Source: Endozoicomonas sp965198415 (GTDB lineage Bacteria > Pseudomonadota > Gammaproteobacteria > Pseudomonadales > Endozoicomonadaceae). Taken from it: a stretch of 64,000 bases of DNA. This document shows, in pieces, positions 27,254-37,197 of this stretch. Position 1 is the stretch's first letter. Each line of letters opens with the position of its first letter. The position numbers and the translations under genes are program-made. The notes under the pieces were generated by a model. That model was not told the origin of the DNA, searched no databases, and worked only from the letters and a program-made list of their open reading frames with translations. The stretch is taken from the NCBI GenBank assembly GCA_965198415.1, contig CBDAPN010000032.1, positions 744,001-808,000 of the forward strand, given 5' to 3'.

Positions 27254-27745
27254 TTAGGCCGCCACCCCCGATCTAGTCGCTCCACAGGCTAGCCCCGCCA
27301 GTCCAGCGGTTTTTATAGTCTTTGCTGAGTTTATATCCCTGTCGTGGTGGGCATTGCACTCTGGGCAATCCCTCTCACGGATAGACGACAGTAGACTTTC
27401 AGAAACACACCCACAGCTAGAGCAAGGTTTAGAGCTAGGGAAAAATCGGTCTATTTCCGCTATTGTACGATCCGCCCAGTGGGCTTTGTACTTTAACTGT
27501 CGGACAAACTCTCCCCAGTTAGCTACTGGAACAAATGCAGCCTGTTTAGCAACCTCTGGCCTTGGCTGTATGTTTTTGGGTTGCACTTCTTTTTCAGCAC
27601 GGAAAGACAGCTTCTTTTTCCAATACAAGAACTGATAGTCTTTAACGCCATTCTGACAACACCAGACTGATTGCTTCAGGCCAGATTCACGCCAGACATC
27701 GATACGCTGTTGCCAAAGCGCTTTTTCTTCAGGGGTAGCTTGCAT
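27254..27745 (-). mobile_element. Chimeric IS66 TnpA / TnpB ORF
   Basis: 163 codons in one open frame with two origins. Residues 1 to about 74 (ALWQQRIDVWRESGLKQSVW, NGVKDYQFLYWKKKL, then AFVPV) are the helix-turn-helix accessory protein TnpA of IS66. From about residue 75 (ANWGEFVRQLKYKAHWADR) it is the C-terminus of the TnpB RNA-guided nuclease, with a four-Cys zinc ribbon (CSSCGCV...CPECNAHH) and RuvC-III DRDINSAKTI. The junction is near 27523. The first two RuvC acidic motifs and the DNA-recognition lobe are absent, so no nuclease activity is expected. Arose presumably by a TnpB element inserting in, or recombining with, an IS66 copy. Confidence 0.82.
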
Positions 27746-27965
27746 GTGGACCTCCGTACTGTCGGGAGGTTTGTGGTTTCGTTTTTGAGATTAGAACGGT
27801 AGGATATTGGTTAAATAGGCGCTTACGTTTTTTACAATCTGCGTCGGCCCCTGCATAACAGTAACCGGCTACACAGTCTATTCTCTTTGAGCGTGAATTA
27901 TTTTTTCTGATGTGATCTGCAAATAGAGAGAAACAACGATGCAGGCTGTTTCCAAGGGAGTGCCA

Positions 27966-29990
27966 ATGAGTCTTCAGACCAATCTTGCAGGAAGGTTGCG
28001 CAATACCAACTTGCCAAAATCCCACGGCCTTTTGCCCGTCTTTGAAGCGGTGGTTAACTCAATCCAGTCCCTTGAAGAAGCCAGTCGACTTGAAACGGGT
28101 CAGATCACTCTTGAGATTATCCGTAACCCTCAGCAGCAGATGCATTCAGAAAAAGAGGTTGAACAAGAATTCATCAAAGGTTTCACCATCACGGATGATG
28201 GGGTTGGCTTTAACGACGACAATATGACATCGTTTGAAACGCTGGACTCTGACCACAAGATCGATAAAGGCTGTCGGGGAATTGGCCGGCTAATGTGGTT
28301 AAAGGCTTTTGATCTGGCCAGGGTTGACAGCATCTTTAATCAGGATGGCAAATTCTATCAACGCCATTTTTTATTCTCGGCACAGAAGGGCGTTCAGTCA
28401 GAACAGCCGGTTGAGGTACATAACAAAACAGCACGCACCGTATTAGTACTGGACGGTTTTGATGCAACTTACTATTCAAACCGTCGAAAGACAGCATCGG
28501 CCATTGCAGAAGCGCTCCTTGAGCACTGCCTCTGGTATTTCGTCAGGAATCCTGCAGCACCCAATATCATTGTGAAAGATGGTTCTGAAACGATTTTCCT
28601 CAGTACTATTTTCGACCAGTGCATGCACTCAAAAGCGACTGTAGAGCAAGTTAAAATAAAAGATCACAGCTTTGAACTTACCCACATCAAATTTCGTGCA
28701 CGGGTTAATCAAAACCACTCTATGTTCCTTTGCGCTGCCAGTCGTGTCGTAAAAGAAGAATCCATCAGTAAGAAAATACCCGGTCTCTTTGGAACAATAT
28801 CTGACGATGCTGGTCAGTTCACTTATGCCTGCTATGTCACTTCATCCTATCTTGATGAACATGTGCGCTCTGAAAGAACCGCTTTCAACATTGCAGAAAA
28901 TGTCGAAGGACTCACCAGCGATCTGGAAGTCTCCCGTAGCGACATACGAGATGCCGTTGTTGCCAAAACCAAAGAATACCTCTCTGATTACCTTCAGGAG
29001 AATATGAAGGCAGGCAGAGAGCGAGTAGATGCATTTATTGCTCACAAAGCTCCTCGCTACCGATCAATTATCAGCCATATGAATGAGAGTGAACTGACCG
29101 TTGACCCTAAAATGTCTGATAAAGACCTGGAGCTTCACCTGCATAGACAATACTTCGAAGTTGAAACTGCTCTTCTCGAACAAGGGCATGAAATCATGAA
29201 CCCAGTCGTCGAAAGCAACTTTGAAGACTACCAGAACCGACTTAATGATTACCTGCAAAAAGCCAATGACTTCAAACAGTCTGACCTAGCAAACTATGTT
29301 AGCCATCGACGCACAATCATCGACTTGCTCGAAAAGAATATTGAGCAGCTAGATAATGGCAAATATGCTCGTGAAGACCTTATTCACCAACTGATCATGC
29401 CGATGCAGAAGGATTCAACACAGACGCCCCTGGATGCCTGTAATCTCTGGCTGATTGATGAAAGACTGGCATTTCATGACTATCTGGCTTCAGATAAACC
29501 CTTAGCCTCCATGCCGATTACCGGGGATACCTCTGGAAAAGAGCCCGATCTTTGTGCTCTCAATGTCTGTGACAATCCGATTCTGGTGTCTGATAAAAAA
29601 GCATTACCACTGGCTTCTATCACCGTCGTTGAAATTAAACGCCCCATGCGGAACGATGCCAGAGAAGGTGAAGAGAAAGATCCGATAGAACAGGCTCTGA
29701 ATTACCTGGATCGAGTGCGTGAGGGGCAGACAAAAACGGCTACCGGTAGGCTTATCCCCAACTCACGAGATACACCAGGCTTTTGCTACATCATTTGCGA
29801 CCTGACGCCGACCGTTGTGCAACGTTGCCGAATATTTGATCTAACCCCAACCCATGATCACATGGGATATTTTGGTTACAGTAAAAGCTATGGCGCCTTT
29901 ATCGAAGTGATCTCCTATAACCGACTGGTACAGTCTGCCAAAGAGAGAAATAAAGCATTCTTTGACCAACTGGGTTTGCCAACAACATAA
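27966..29990 (+). CDS. GHKL-ATPase protein with nuclease-like C-terminus (candidate defence gene)
   Basis: 674 residues from the ATG at 27966, which has AAGGGAG 5 nt upstream (an in-frame ATG at 27939 is weaker). The N-terminal GHKL (Hsp90/gyrase B/MutL type) ATPase has VFEAVVNSIQSLEE (N box), FTITDDGVGFNDDN (G1 box) and KGCRGIGRLMWLKAF (G2 box/lid). The middle (about 360-480) is helical and charged. Near residue 560-620, ASITVVEIKRPMRND and EEKDPIEQALNYLDRV resemble the ExK core of a PD-(D/E)xK nuclease. Prokaryotic GHKL ATPases joined to nucleases are known around restriction loci (MutL/MORC-like). No named system recognised. It lies between IS remnants, next to a nuclease-like companion. 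Apparently intact. Confidence 0.75.
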   Translation: MSLQTNLAGRLRNTNLPKSHGLLPVFEAVVNSIQSLEEASRLETGQITLEIIRNPQQQMHSEKEVEQEFIKGFTITDDGVGFNDDNMTSFETLDSDHKIDKGCRGIGRLMWLKAFDLARVDSIFNQDGKFYQRHFLFSAQKGVQSEQPVEVHNKTARTVLVLDGFDATYYSNRRKTASAIAEALLEHCLWYFVRNPAAPNIIVKDGSETIFLSTIFDQCMHSKATVEQVKIKDHSFELTHIKFRARVNQNHSMFLCAASRVVKEESISKKIPGLFGTISDDAGQFTYACYVTSSYLDEHVRSERTAFNIAENVEGLTSDLEVSRSDIRDAVVAKTKEYLSDYLQENMKAGRERVDAFIAHKAPRYRSIISHMNESELTVDPKMSDKDLELHLHRQYFEVETALLEQGHEIMNPVVESNFEDYQNRLNDYLQKANDFKQSDLANYVSHRRTIIDLLEKNIEQLDNGKYAREDLIHQLIMPMQKDSTQTPLDACNLWLIDERLAFHDYLASDKPLASMPITGDTSGKEPDLCALNVCDNPILVSDKKALPLASITVVEIKRPMRNDAREGEEKDPIEQALNYLDRVREGQTKTATGRLIPNSRDTPGFCYIICDLTPTVVQRCRIFDLTPTHDHMGYFGYSKSYGAFIEVISYNRLVQSAKERNKAFFDQLGLPTT

Positions 29991-30015
29991 ACGACTTTAA
30001 ACCCATCAAGCAGAC

Positions 30016-30300
30016 GACATAGAACCGAAAGCTCAGGCCAAACAGTGGCGCACCCAGTGGCAACGTACCCGGAAACGGGAACAGGAAGCGCTTGACCAGA
30101 TCGCACGCATGAAGGTCGAGCACTCCCGTGAAATAGCTATTTTCCAGACACAGGTCGAAACTCTCAAAAGCAGGAAAAACAGACCCGCTCCTCATCCAGA
30201 TCTAAAGGCCAACAACGGGGCAGTAAAAGTCATGGCCGCAAAACCGTTACAACGCTTCCTGTAGTATTTGCAGGCTTGTGCAGAAAATGAGAGGACGCCC
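30016..30300 (+). mobile_element. IS66-like transposase N-terminal remnant
   Basis: Out-of-frame pieces of an IS transposase leader: AKQWRTQWQRTRKREQEALD and HSREIAIFQTQVETLKS, a coiled-coil, then in another frame SSRSKGQQRGSKSHGRKT, typical of IS66-like transposases just before the catalytic part. At least one frame change; no catalytic domain remains. Confidence 0.55.
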
Positions 30301-30464
30301 CCAAACAATATGACTGATTGGCTCCCTTGGTTTATGACGGATGAGCGCCTGCAATCACTTAGAAATCACAGCTCTCAATACAAATCGTGATTAACAGCCT
30401 GATTGTTCTGGTCATGTTAAGTGTTATGCCGATAGCAGAATTTACTCAATACGAACGGCATTCT

Positions 30465-31039
30465 ATGAAAACTCTGCATGACTGCCAGCCGATTCAAAAT
30501 GAGTGTTTGGGCGTTCTTGGGTCGGAACTTCATTATCAGGCGATGATCTACCACTGCCTCAGAAACCATGGCTCAGTTCCCAGGCAGCAGCTGGGTATGA
30601 ATGTAAAAATGTGGATCCGGGAACCGGTTACTGGCGATTGGCGATAAGCAAAAATAAAGACTATCAGGAAGGTTTTGAGCCGATTCCTGATGTCGTCATA
30701 TTTGACGACGGTATTGGTAGCGACTGGAGAAGACGAAATAATGAAAAAACGCTTTTGCATATGCTCATCGCCATAGAGGTTAAAGCCTCTGAGCGCGAAA
30801 AGGGACGTTTGCGACCTAAAGAGATCATTACAGATGTTGAAAAGCTGGTGGCTCACCGATCTGAAGCAGAGCATAGAGGAGGGCAGTTGTTACCAGTCAT
30901 ACTGATTATTGATTCTGCCCCACTTGAGAAAGAAAGAATGACAGCTGATACGCTGAAAAAAGTTATACAAACAGCGGCAGATAATAATGTTGAGCTATTG
31001 TACTGTTCTCAGCATAGCAGTTACTCATCACTGGATTAA
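30465..31039 (+). pseudogene. Frameshifted PD-(D/E)xK-like companion of the GHKL gene
   Basis: Two overlapping frames make one protein of about 190 residues. The first runs from ATG 30465 (MKTLHDCQPIQNECLGVLGS, HYQAMIYHCLRNHGSVP, QLGMNVKMWI) and stops at 30647. The second covers about 30610-31039 and carries FEPIPDVVIFDDGIGSDWR, LLHMLIAIEVKASEREKGRL and QLLPVILIIDSAP. The spaced Asp and ExK (PDVVIF...AIEVKA) resemble a PD-(D/E)xK nuclease core. The frame change falls near a 7-nt tandem duplication (TGGCGATTGGCGAT, about 30631-30646), although removing one copy does not by itself restore the frame. An IS remnant separates it from the GHKL gene. Function unknown. Confidence 0.55.
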
Positions 31040-31080
31040 TTCAGTCGTTTATCCAAACCTTACTTTCTCCTTGATCTTAT

Positions 31081-31257
31081 GGTTTTACCAATCTTTTTGG
31101 TTCGTTTGGATCGTGAGCGCCCAGCAAAGCTTCTGAGTCAGAACCATTGTTGAAATGACAAATGCTATAAAATAGCGTTGCTTCTTGGTCAGCCTCGGGG
31201 CTTGTGGAGCAGGACGTAAAGCTTGATCGAGATGGTCTAGCACGGGGAAGAACAGGA
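31081..31257 (-). mobile_element. Possible transposase N-terminal remnant
   Basis: About 55 codons on the minus strand (FFPVLDHLDQALRPAPQAPR, LTKKQRYFIAFVISTM, LTQKLCWAL) resemble the start of an IS4/IS701-type transposase and end in a stop. The rest of 31040-31430 shows no gene. Weak identification. Confidence 0.3.
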
Positions 31258-31430
31258 ATAAGCAGGTTACATGGCTATTGCCAATACATTACTTTGCAAC
31301 CAAACTGGCCTCCTGTTGCCACAATGAAGGCTTTGCGCAGCCGTAAAGCCCGAGTAGCAGCAGTGAGACCTGCCCATATTTGACTCAATGGTTAGATTAA
31401 AACTTGAGAGTCGAGTTTAAGCAATCACAC

Positions 31431-31826
31431 TCACCACTTACCTGTTTTTCGTCCAATTGAATCAATTTTCAAATTACCGTCTTCCTGCTGTCCGTTTTGT
31501 GCTGTTGCAGTTAACACATAGCCTTGCTGGCAACCGCCATCGGGAACAAGCCCACAGGTGGCCGCAATGGAATAATAATTCCCTTTCGTAAGTAGTGTTT
31601 CGCTGGTGCCAACCCCCAAGTCAGAAATGTTCGCTGTGTACAGGTGGTTCTCCATAAAATACTTTTCTTGCCGGGCGGCAATGTCAAGAAGGGTGCTTTG
31701 ACCATCGGCTCGCCTGCCCTCTCTCATGAATTGTTGATAGTTTGGCACAGCAATCATGGCGAGAATGCCAATAATTGCTATGGTAATCATCAGCTCAATC
31801 AGCGTAAAACCTTCGCTCTTTTTCAT
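31431..31826 (-). CDS. pilE: Type IV pilin-like minor pilin PilE
   Basis: Minor pilin of the type IV pilus priming complex. 131 residues from the ATG at 31826 (AGGA upstream; a TTG at 31835 is less likely). Class III signal: short basic leader MKKSEG then FTLIELMITIAIIGILAMIAVPNYQQF, with cleavage after Gly and the conserved Glu5. The C-terminal part contains two Cys (TCGLVPDGGCQQG) likely to form the D-region loop. Last gene of the fimT-pilV-pilW-pilX-pilY1-pilE cluster, the same order as in Pseudomonas. Confidence 0.92.
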   Translation of the reverse strand: MKKSEGFTLIELMITIAIIGILAMIAVPNYQQFMREGRRADGQSTLLDIAARQEKYFMENHLYTANISDLGVGTSETLLTKGNYYSIAATCGLVPDGGCQQGYVLTATAQNGQQEDGNLKIDSIGRKTGKW

Positions 31827-31851
31827 ATTCGTCAATCCTGCCGAGTTTTTA

Positions 31852-34800
31852 TTATTGTTCTACCCAGCCACTTTGATGTACGCCCACCAAGTTGCTGATA
31901 CCCTTATACCCCGTATTCAAATCGATTAAATTTTTGCCTTCCCCCAGAGAGATCAGCGCCGGGTCTCCTGCCATACCAACAACTTGCATCAAAGAAAAAC
32001 GGTCATCCTTTTGGCCATCACCATCAACGTCGCGCAAAGCCGAGGCGGTATGAAGATTCACCACGTAAAATCTCGACGTACCAAGACCCGGAGTGCAGAC
32101 ATTCACCCCAGCACCCCGGTTGGGTGAGTATGTACTAAACAACAACTGCCCGTTATATACCTTGCCAACTGTAGAGGTTTTTTCACCGTTTGCGCCAAGA
32201 TTAATGTACCAACCATTTTTGCTCTTTATCGACGCCAGTGCGGTACTGGATTCTTCCGCTGTTCCTGTTTGAATGAGATTAGCGCTGGCATCGTAAAGGC
32301 CTTGGTGGTTGATGACTGCCGGCGGTGTAACGCATCCGTCGTCACACGTTCCAAACTGGGTGTAATACAGGTTTTTGTCACGAATGACATAATAACGGTC
32401 AGCGGTATTCTCTTTCAGGGGGTTTGCCCGATTACCACTGCCAAGCACTACCGCATCGTATGGCGTACCCTGAAAAACAGTGCGGACAATTTCTGGTTTA
32501 TACATAAAACGACGATCTTGCGCAGCATCAGCCATAGGGGTAATACCTGTCTCGTCAGCCCCTAATTTGGCAAGCTTGATCAACGACCAGATGGCGCTTT
32601 CTTCCGTTTTGTCTTCCTCATTGATGTAGGCTTTGCCAATGTCGATACGAAACACATTCCCACCGGTATCAGCGAAATAGATGCGATCCGTCAGGCCGTC
32701 ACCGTTGCTATCCATTGTCGCCGGTGAAGCGACCACGCTCCACTTTAGTAAATTGCTTTCCTGCTGACCTGAAACAGCTGCTTCATCGTCGTCGGGCGCT
32801 ATAAAGGACTTTATGCGCACTCCAGTGCCTGCATCAACAATGAACAGTCCGCGGCCTTTGTTAGAGCTCTTGCGCTTCTTGGTGTCTGTGCCTTCCTGAG
32901 GTTCTCCATCACGATCATCGTCGTTTACAGCATCGTAACCTGCGCCAAAGGCCAGGGCGTATTTGTATTTAATGGTTGTGATACCGTCGGATGTTGTTAC
33001 TGTGCGGTGACCTGGCAAAATCAAAGGGGTCGGCGCTGACCAGCTCTGGCCCAGCTCACTAAAGCCCGCGGTAGTATTATCGATGCGCCACAGAAGAGTC
33101 GGTACTTCGGGGTTGGTGACATCAATGGCGTAATAGCTTCTGCCGCCACGGCGAAGGCCAAAGTAAAGCACCATGCGGTCATTGTCCGCTGAGCGAATAT
33201 TGCCATCTTTGTTGGCATCAATACGAATGACGCTGATTTGACCATCCAAACCATAGGGATGAGTAACACTGTTCTGATTCTCGTACAGCTGTTGCACGTT
33301 TGCTGCCGTCTCACCCACAAAAAAAGACCAGTTTTCTTCCACGGTGTTGCCTTTGTCTTCAATGAAGTGAAGTAACCCGTGGTTGGTACCAAAAGCGATG
33401 CGGATATTTGGGTTGGCTGTGGAGTAATCGTCCCCGTCACCGTCTGAGTCACCGTAATTGAGTGTGACCGGTTTAGAGTGCAAGATATCGCCCAGTACCC
33501 AGTCTCTTACATCTCCACTGTCGTCCAGCCCTTGAATCCAGTTTTTAAGTTTCACCGCTTGAGCATCATCTACACCGGTACCAAAGCGGCTATTAGGAAT
33601 ATTGTTGAGAGGGCCAAGGGTGTCCTTGCCATCATCGCCAACAAGGTTGGTATAAAACGTTCCACGGGTAGTTAGCAGGGTTTCACCAAGGCCACCTTCT
33701 TTGACGGTATTGCCATCCGACCCTGAACTCCAATAGGTTTGGCTACCATCAATAATCGAATTACTTGCACCACTGAAGACGGCGTTGCAGTTTTTGTCTA
33801 CCACTGTTCCGAGTGAATAAGTCTTGCTTTCAGTGCAGCCCTGGGTGGTGCCACCCGTATAGATTTTGAGTTTTTTCAGGTTGCCTTGCCAAGACGGCGA
33901 CTCATCCGGCAAAAACATAGCGTAGTAGACGTCATCCATAGATTTGGTGCGGTTAAAACTGTTGACCGCCACAGAAGGAGAAACAAAAGTACTGGTACGT
34001 TTTATAATTTCTCGTAATGAGGCTTGGAATGCTTCGGCAAGGTTGTCTGTTGAAATGCAGCCTGTTGTAGCACTGCTAACTGATGTTGTGTAGCAGCGAC
34101 CATTTCCTTTGCTGGCCGTTTCAAAGAGTAATGGCTGATCAGTATCAAAGCCGATAGTGTAGGTAAAGGCCTTTTGGTCGCCAGTGGCGGTGTTACCATC
34201 CAGTCCGCCGCTTCCAGGGGACAAATTGGCCATGTATTCCGCCAGAATAGGTAGGCAGTTGCCTGTGCAGGTTTTTCCGGTAAGCTCTTCGATCGCGCTT
34301 TCTGTATACCCATCTTTATAAGGTTCGCCATCAGTCATGTAAATAATGTAAACATTTTGGCAATTTTTGGCTGGAGTTCGATAGTTTAAACCAACTTCTT
34401 GCGATTTATCTCTATCTTTTGCCTTAGTTCCGAAGAAAACAGAATTTCCTGTTAAGTAACGGAAAACTTCGTAATAGGTGTCGCAAAGCGGTGTGTTTGT
34501 ATTAGCTTTAATTCCATTAATGGTATTAATCAATTCAGTAGTATTATCTCGTTGGATCAGACCTTTTAAAATATGACCGCCATAGTAATAAGTTCGATAC
34601 CCCCCAAGCTCAACTCATAACCATAATCGTAAATCTCATTGTTAAAAACTGCCAAACCAAAGTCTATTCCAGGGTTTTCGCTGATCAGTGTTGTTATTGC
34701 CTCTTTAGCGACTTTAAGCTTACCTGTAAGCCAGTTTAAGTAATTACCCTTACGACTGCAAGCTGCAATCATCCGTATCTTCTAGCTCTATGAGCTCCAG

Positions 34801-35047
34801 TATTCTGCGTCGCTATCAGGGTATTCCGAAGTAACAAGGTATGTAAAACTATAGGAGCCACTCTTTTCATACTTCCCGAATTATCAAAAATAATCATCAC
34901 CTGAGGGCGCTCGCTGCTGCTCCCGCTGCTGCCCCCACTGCTGCCTCCGGTAAACACATCAGTATCATCTGCCAGTACCGACGACCCTGCCAACAGCAGT
35001 AATAAAGCAAAACTCGCACACCGCTGTAAAAAAATATTTCCAAACAT
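31852..35047 (-). pseudogene. pilY1: PilY1 pilus tip adhesin, frame-broken near the 5' end
   Basis: Large secreted tip adhesin that regulates pilus extension. The ATG at 35047 starts a signal peptide (CASFALLLLLAGSSVLA), a Gly/Ser linker and the start of a von Willebrand A domain with the MIDAS-like DNSGSM. Then the frame changes at least three times between 34870 and 34600: an extra AG after DNSGSM, one or more changes near 34750-34800, and a run of six C at 34600-34605 where seven would restore the frame. The remaining 893 codons (34533-31852) are intact, with the rest of the VWA domain (NVYIIYMTDGEPYKDG) and the PilY1 beta-propeller (DWVLGDILHSKPV). A calcium-type loop (DANKDGNIRSADND) lies in the propeller. 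As read, full-length protein cannot be made. Could be decay, phase variation or errors. Confidence 0.85.
34600..34605 (-). repeat. Poly-G/C tract at a pilY1 frame break
   Basis: Six C on the plus strand (GGGGGG in the gene). Adding one G joins ELSLGG to YRTYYYGGHILKGLIQRD and the long downstream frame. Confidence 0.7.
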
Positions 35048-35103
35048 AATACAACCAACCAACTAATAATTATTGATCCAACTTACGTATGCAGTACGGC
35101 ACT

Positions 35104-35613
35104 TCATTCCCGGCTAATTATGACGGTCTGCTCCCCCACAGAGCCATCGCCCAAGATGCTGAGCATCACTTTATAAGAGTTAATCGCCAGTGATGAGCTG
35201 ATATCTCCCTGCGAACTGGTGGCTTCAACACGATAATACTCAACACTGTAATTCCCCACCCCACTGGCCGCTGGCGACCTTGGCACCACGTTACTGGTTG
35301 CCCGATAAGCAATGGATGGGTTTGGTTGACTGTTATTGTTGTAGGGAACGCAGGTCTTACCGGTAGCTGTGGGGTTATATGAGCTGGTAAGCCCGCATTT
35401 TGACACAAAACCCTCCATACCAAGAGCAACCACATCTCCCAATGTGGTTTGGGATTCATTAAAGGTGATGGCCTTTAACTCCGCATTGGCCACCAATTTC
35501 GGCGCCCGATTCCCTTGGTTCACCAGTGTGATGGCAATGGTGGTCAGCATCAGCAAAAATAGCAGCGAAGTTATTAGCACTACCCCGCGTTGGGGGTTGA
35601 TTATTCTGCTCAT
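35104..35613 (-). CDS. pilX: Minor pilin PilX
   Basis: 169-residue type IV pilus assembly protein. The N-terminus MSRIINPQRGVVLITSLLFL has a basic leader, a Gly cleavage site and, instead of FTLIE, the variant VVLITSL typical of PilX. A hydrophobic helix follows (LLMLTTIAITLVNQ). The rest is a Ser/Asn-rich globular domain ending GEQTVIISRE. It lies between pilW and pilY1, with 6 nt to pilW. It is thought to join the PilVWX complex that connects PilY1 to the pilus. Confidence 0.9.
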   Translation of the reverse strand: MSRIINPQRGVVLITSLLFLLMLTTIAITLVNQGNRAPKLVANAELKAITFNESQTTLGDVVALGMEGFVSKCGLTSSYNPTATGKTCVPYNNNSQPNPSIAYRATSNVVPRSPAASGVGNYSVEYYRVEATSSQGDISSSLAINSYKVMLSILGDGSVGEQTVIISRE

Positions 35614-35619
35614 TATGAC

Positions 35620-36570
35620 TTACCAATATTTCTGGTTGTAAAGAAACACTGTATTTGTTGTTAGAGAGCGCTTGCGCTGATCGCCATTTGGCTGCACATT
35701 GATATCCCCTAACAGATAACTGCGTTCGTCGTTGTAATCAGGCGAGGTGTCGGAGCGGGTTAAAATATGCAGTCGGATGCTTTTCACCCCATGCCACTGA
35801 GCTTCGGACCAGTCTGTATTGGCTTCTGTCACACCTGTGTAGCTATTGACCTCACCGTTGCCATTTTTATCAACACCTAAAAAAACTCTGAGTGCTTCGA
35901 CCCCATCTGCCAGTGTTAACTCCTGCAGTTCATCACCGACCAGACGCGTCAGCATGAGTTTGTTATCCCGCAGATAAAAGAGGTTGAAGTGGTAGGCGCG
36001 AATTTCTCTGTCGGTGGACATCAGCGGTGGGCTATTGCCTTTGAACAAAACCCCTTCCTGAGTATTTGCTGCGAGGTAATTGCTATTGGCATCAAGACTG
36101 GTGGCTTCTAACCGGGGGCCTAACGCACCTCTGAATAAAAACCAGTCCGAAGGGCCGGCATTTTCGGCACTATAAACACCCACCTGCCCTGTGGCGCAGC
36201 TGAGTAAATTTGCTTCAGTCACTCTTCCCGCCATAAAAACCGGTGATGCCCGCTCTGCTGAGGCTAACCCGGCGCAGTCATTTTCGCTCACACTGAGCTT
36301 GCTGTTAACACTGGCCACATTCAGGCCGCTGAAGTAACCGGCCGAGGGAAGACCGCTGGAGGCAATGGACATGGCCGCCCGCGCATTGCTCCTGAGGTTT
36401 TCAGTCATTGCCGCGTCACGCTGAACGGTAAAGGTGTTGATGTATAAAGTGGCAACGCCAGCGAGCAAAAACAGCGAGAGTGTTACCGCTACCAGTAACT
36501 CAATCAAGGTAAAGCCTGTTTGCTGGTGGTGCTTTCTAACAGAAAAAATTTTTTTTATTTTATATTCCAT
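35620..36570 (-). CDS. pilW: Minor pilin PilW
   Basis: About 316 residues, the longest minor pilin, as expected for PilW. Basic leader KKIFSVRKHHQQTG then FTLIELLVAVTLSLFLLAG with Glu5. The large C-terminal domain includes SDWFLFRGALGPRLEA and ends in TNTVFLYNQKYW. A GTG at 36579 three codons upstream is an alternative start. Part of the fimT-pilVWX-pilY1-pilE operon. Confidence 0.9.
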   Translation of the reverse strand: MEYKIKKIFSVRKHHQQTGFTLIELLVAVTLSLFLLAGVATLYINTFTVQRDAAMTENLRSNARAAMSIASSGLPSAGYFSGLNVASVNSKLSVSENDCAGLASAERASPVFMAGRVTEANLLSCATGQVGVYSAENAGPSDWFLFRGALGPRLEATSLDANSNYLAANTQEGVLFKGNSPPLMSTDREIRAYHFNLFYLRDNKLMLTRLVGDELQELTLADGVEALRVFLGVDKNGNGEVNSYTGVTEANTDWSEAQWHGVKSIRLHILTRSDTSPDYNDERSYLLGDINVQPNGDQRKRSLTTNTVFLYNQKYW

Positions 36571-36606
36571 TGGTTTCACACGGCGTCAGTAAGGTTCAAG
36601 TCGGCG

Positions 36607-37197
36607 TTAGCCCACCCGGGTGGTGAGAGTCATCACTCTGCGAAGATCATTTTTAGTACTCAACTTGTATTGATCTTCATCGTCCCCGCAGGTCACGGTT
36701 CCTTTTTTATCAGGTTGAGGGAACTTACCACGCCAAACAATAGAGACAGTGAGATTTGCGCCGTCCACACTGATGCAAGCCATCGGTTCAACCAGCCCGC
36801 TTGCGTTGTTTTCGTCTTTTGTTTTGATCCCGTTGCCATACAGCAAACCGCCCCAAAGCCAAAGATCATAAGTGGCCATTTGTGCTTTGGTGCAATTTGA
36901 GTCAACTGCATTGCAGAGTGTCTCGGGTTGTTCGGCTATCGCTGTGAGGTTGGTCTGGTAACTATTAAGTGCACTCGGGTTGGCGTTGATTCGACCCAAA
37001 AGGTCTTTGCCTAACTCCAGAGCCGTTGAGCGCTGATAAACTTCAAACGCACTTTTTTGCGACTCAACCACCAAACCGGCAATGCCCAAAAGGCCTACAG
37101 AGACAATGATCATGGCAGTGAGCACTTCGACCAGAGTAAACCCATTATGTTGGCAGGGTGGTTGTACGCATTGATTTGAGGAGCATTTATTTTTCAT
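36607..37197 (-). CDS. pilV: Minor pilin PilV
   Basis: 196 residues. The leader (MKNKCSSNQCVQPPCQHNG) is unusually Cys-rich with three Cys before the prepilin cleavage site. Then FTLVEVLTAMIIVSVGLLG, the PilV-type variant with Glu5. The C-terminal domain contains several Cys (ETLCNAVDSNCTK, MACISVDGA, GTVTCGDDED). Start overlaps the fimT stop (ATGA), so the two are translationally coupled. Confidence 0.9.
   Translation of the reverse strand: MKNKCSSNQCVQPPCQHNGFTLVEVLTAMIIVSVGLLGIAGLVVESQKSAFEVYQRSTALELGKDLLGRINANPSALNSYQTNLTAIAEQPETLCNAVDSNCTKAQMATYDLWLWGGLLYGNGIKTKDENNASGLVEPMACISVDGANLTVSIVWRGKFPQPDKKGTVTCGDDEDQYKLSTKNDLRRVMTLTTRVG

Noticed and set aside
27254..27745. Functional TnpB RNA-guided nuclease
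   Set aside because: Only the zinc ribbon and RuvC-III remain; the first two catalytic acidic motifs are missing.
27966..29990. Assignment of the GHKL protein to a named defence family (Gabija, Zorya, BREX and others)
   Set aside because: Their hallmark domains (TOPRIM nuclease with UvrD helicase, MotAB-like, PglZ) are not present.
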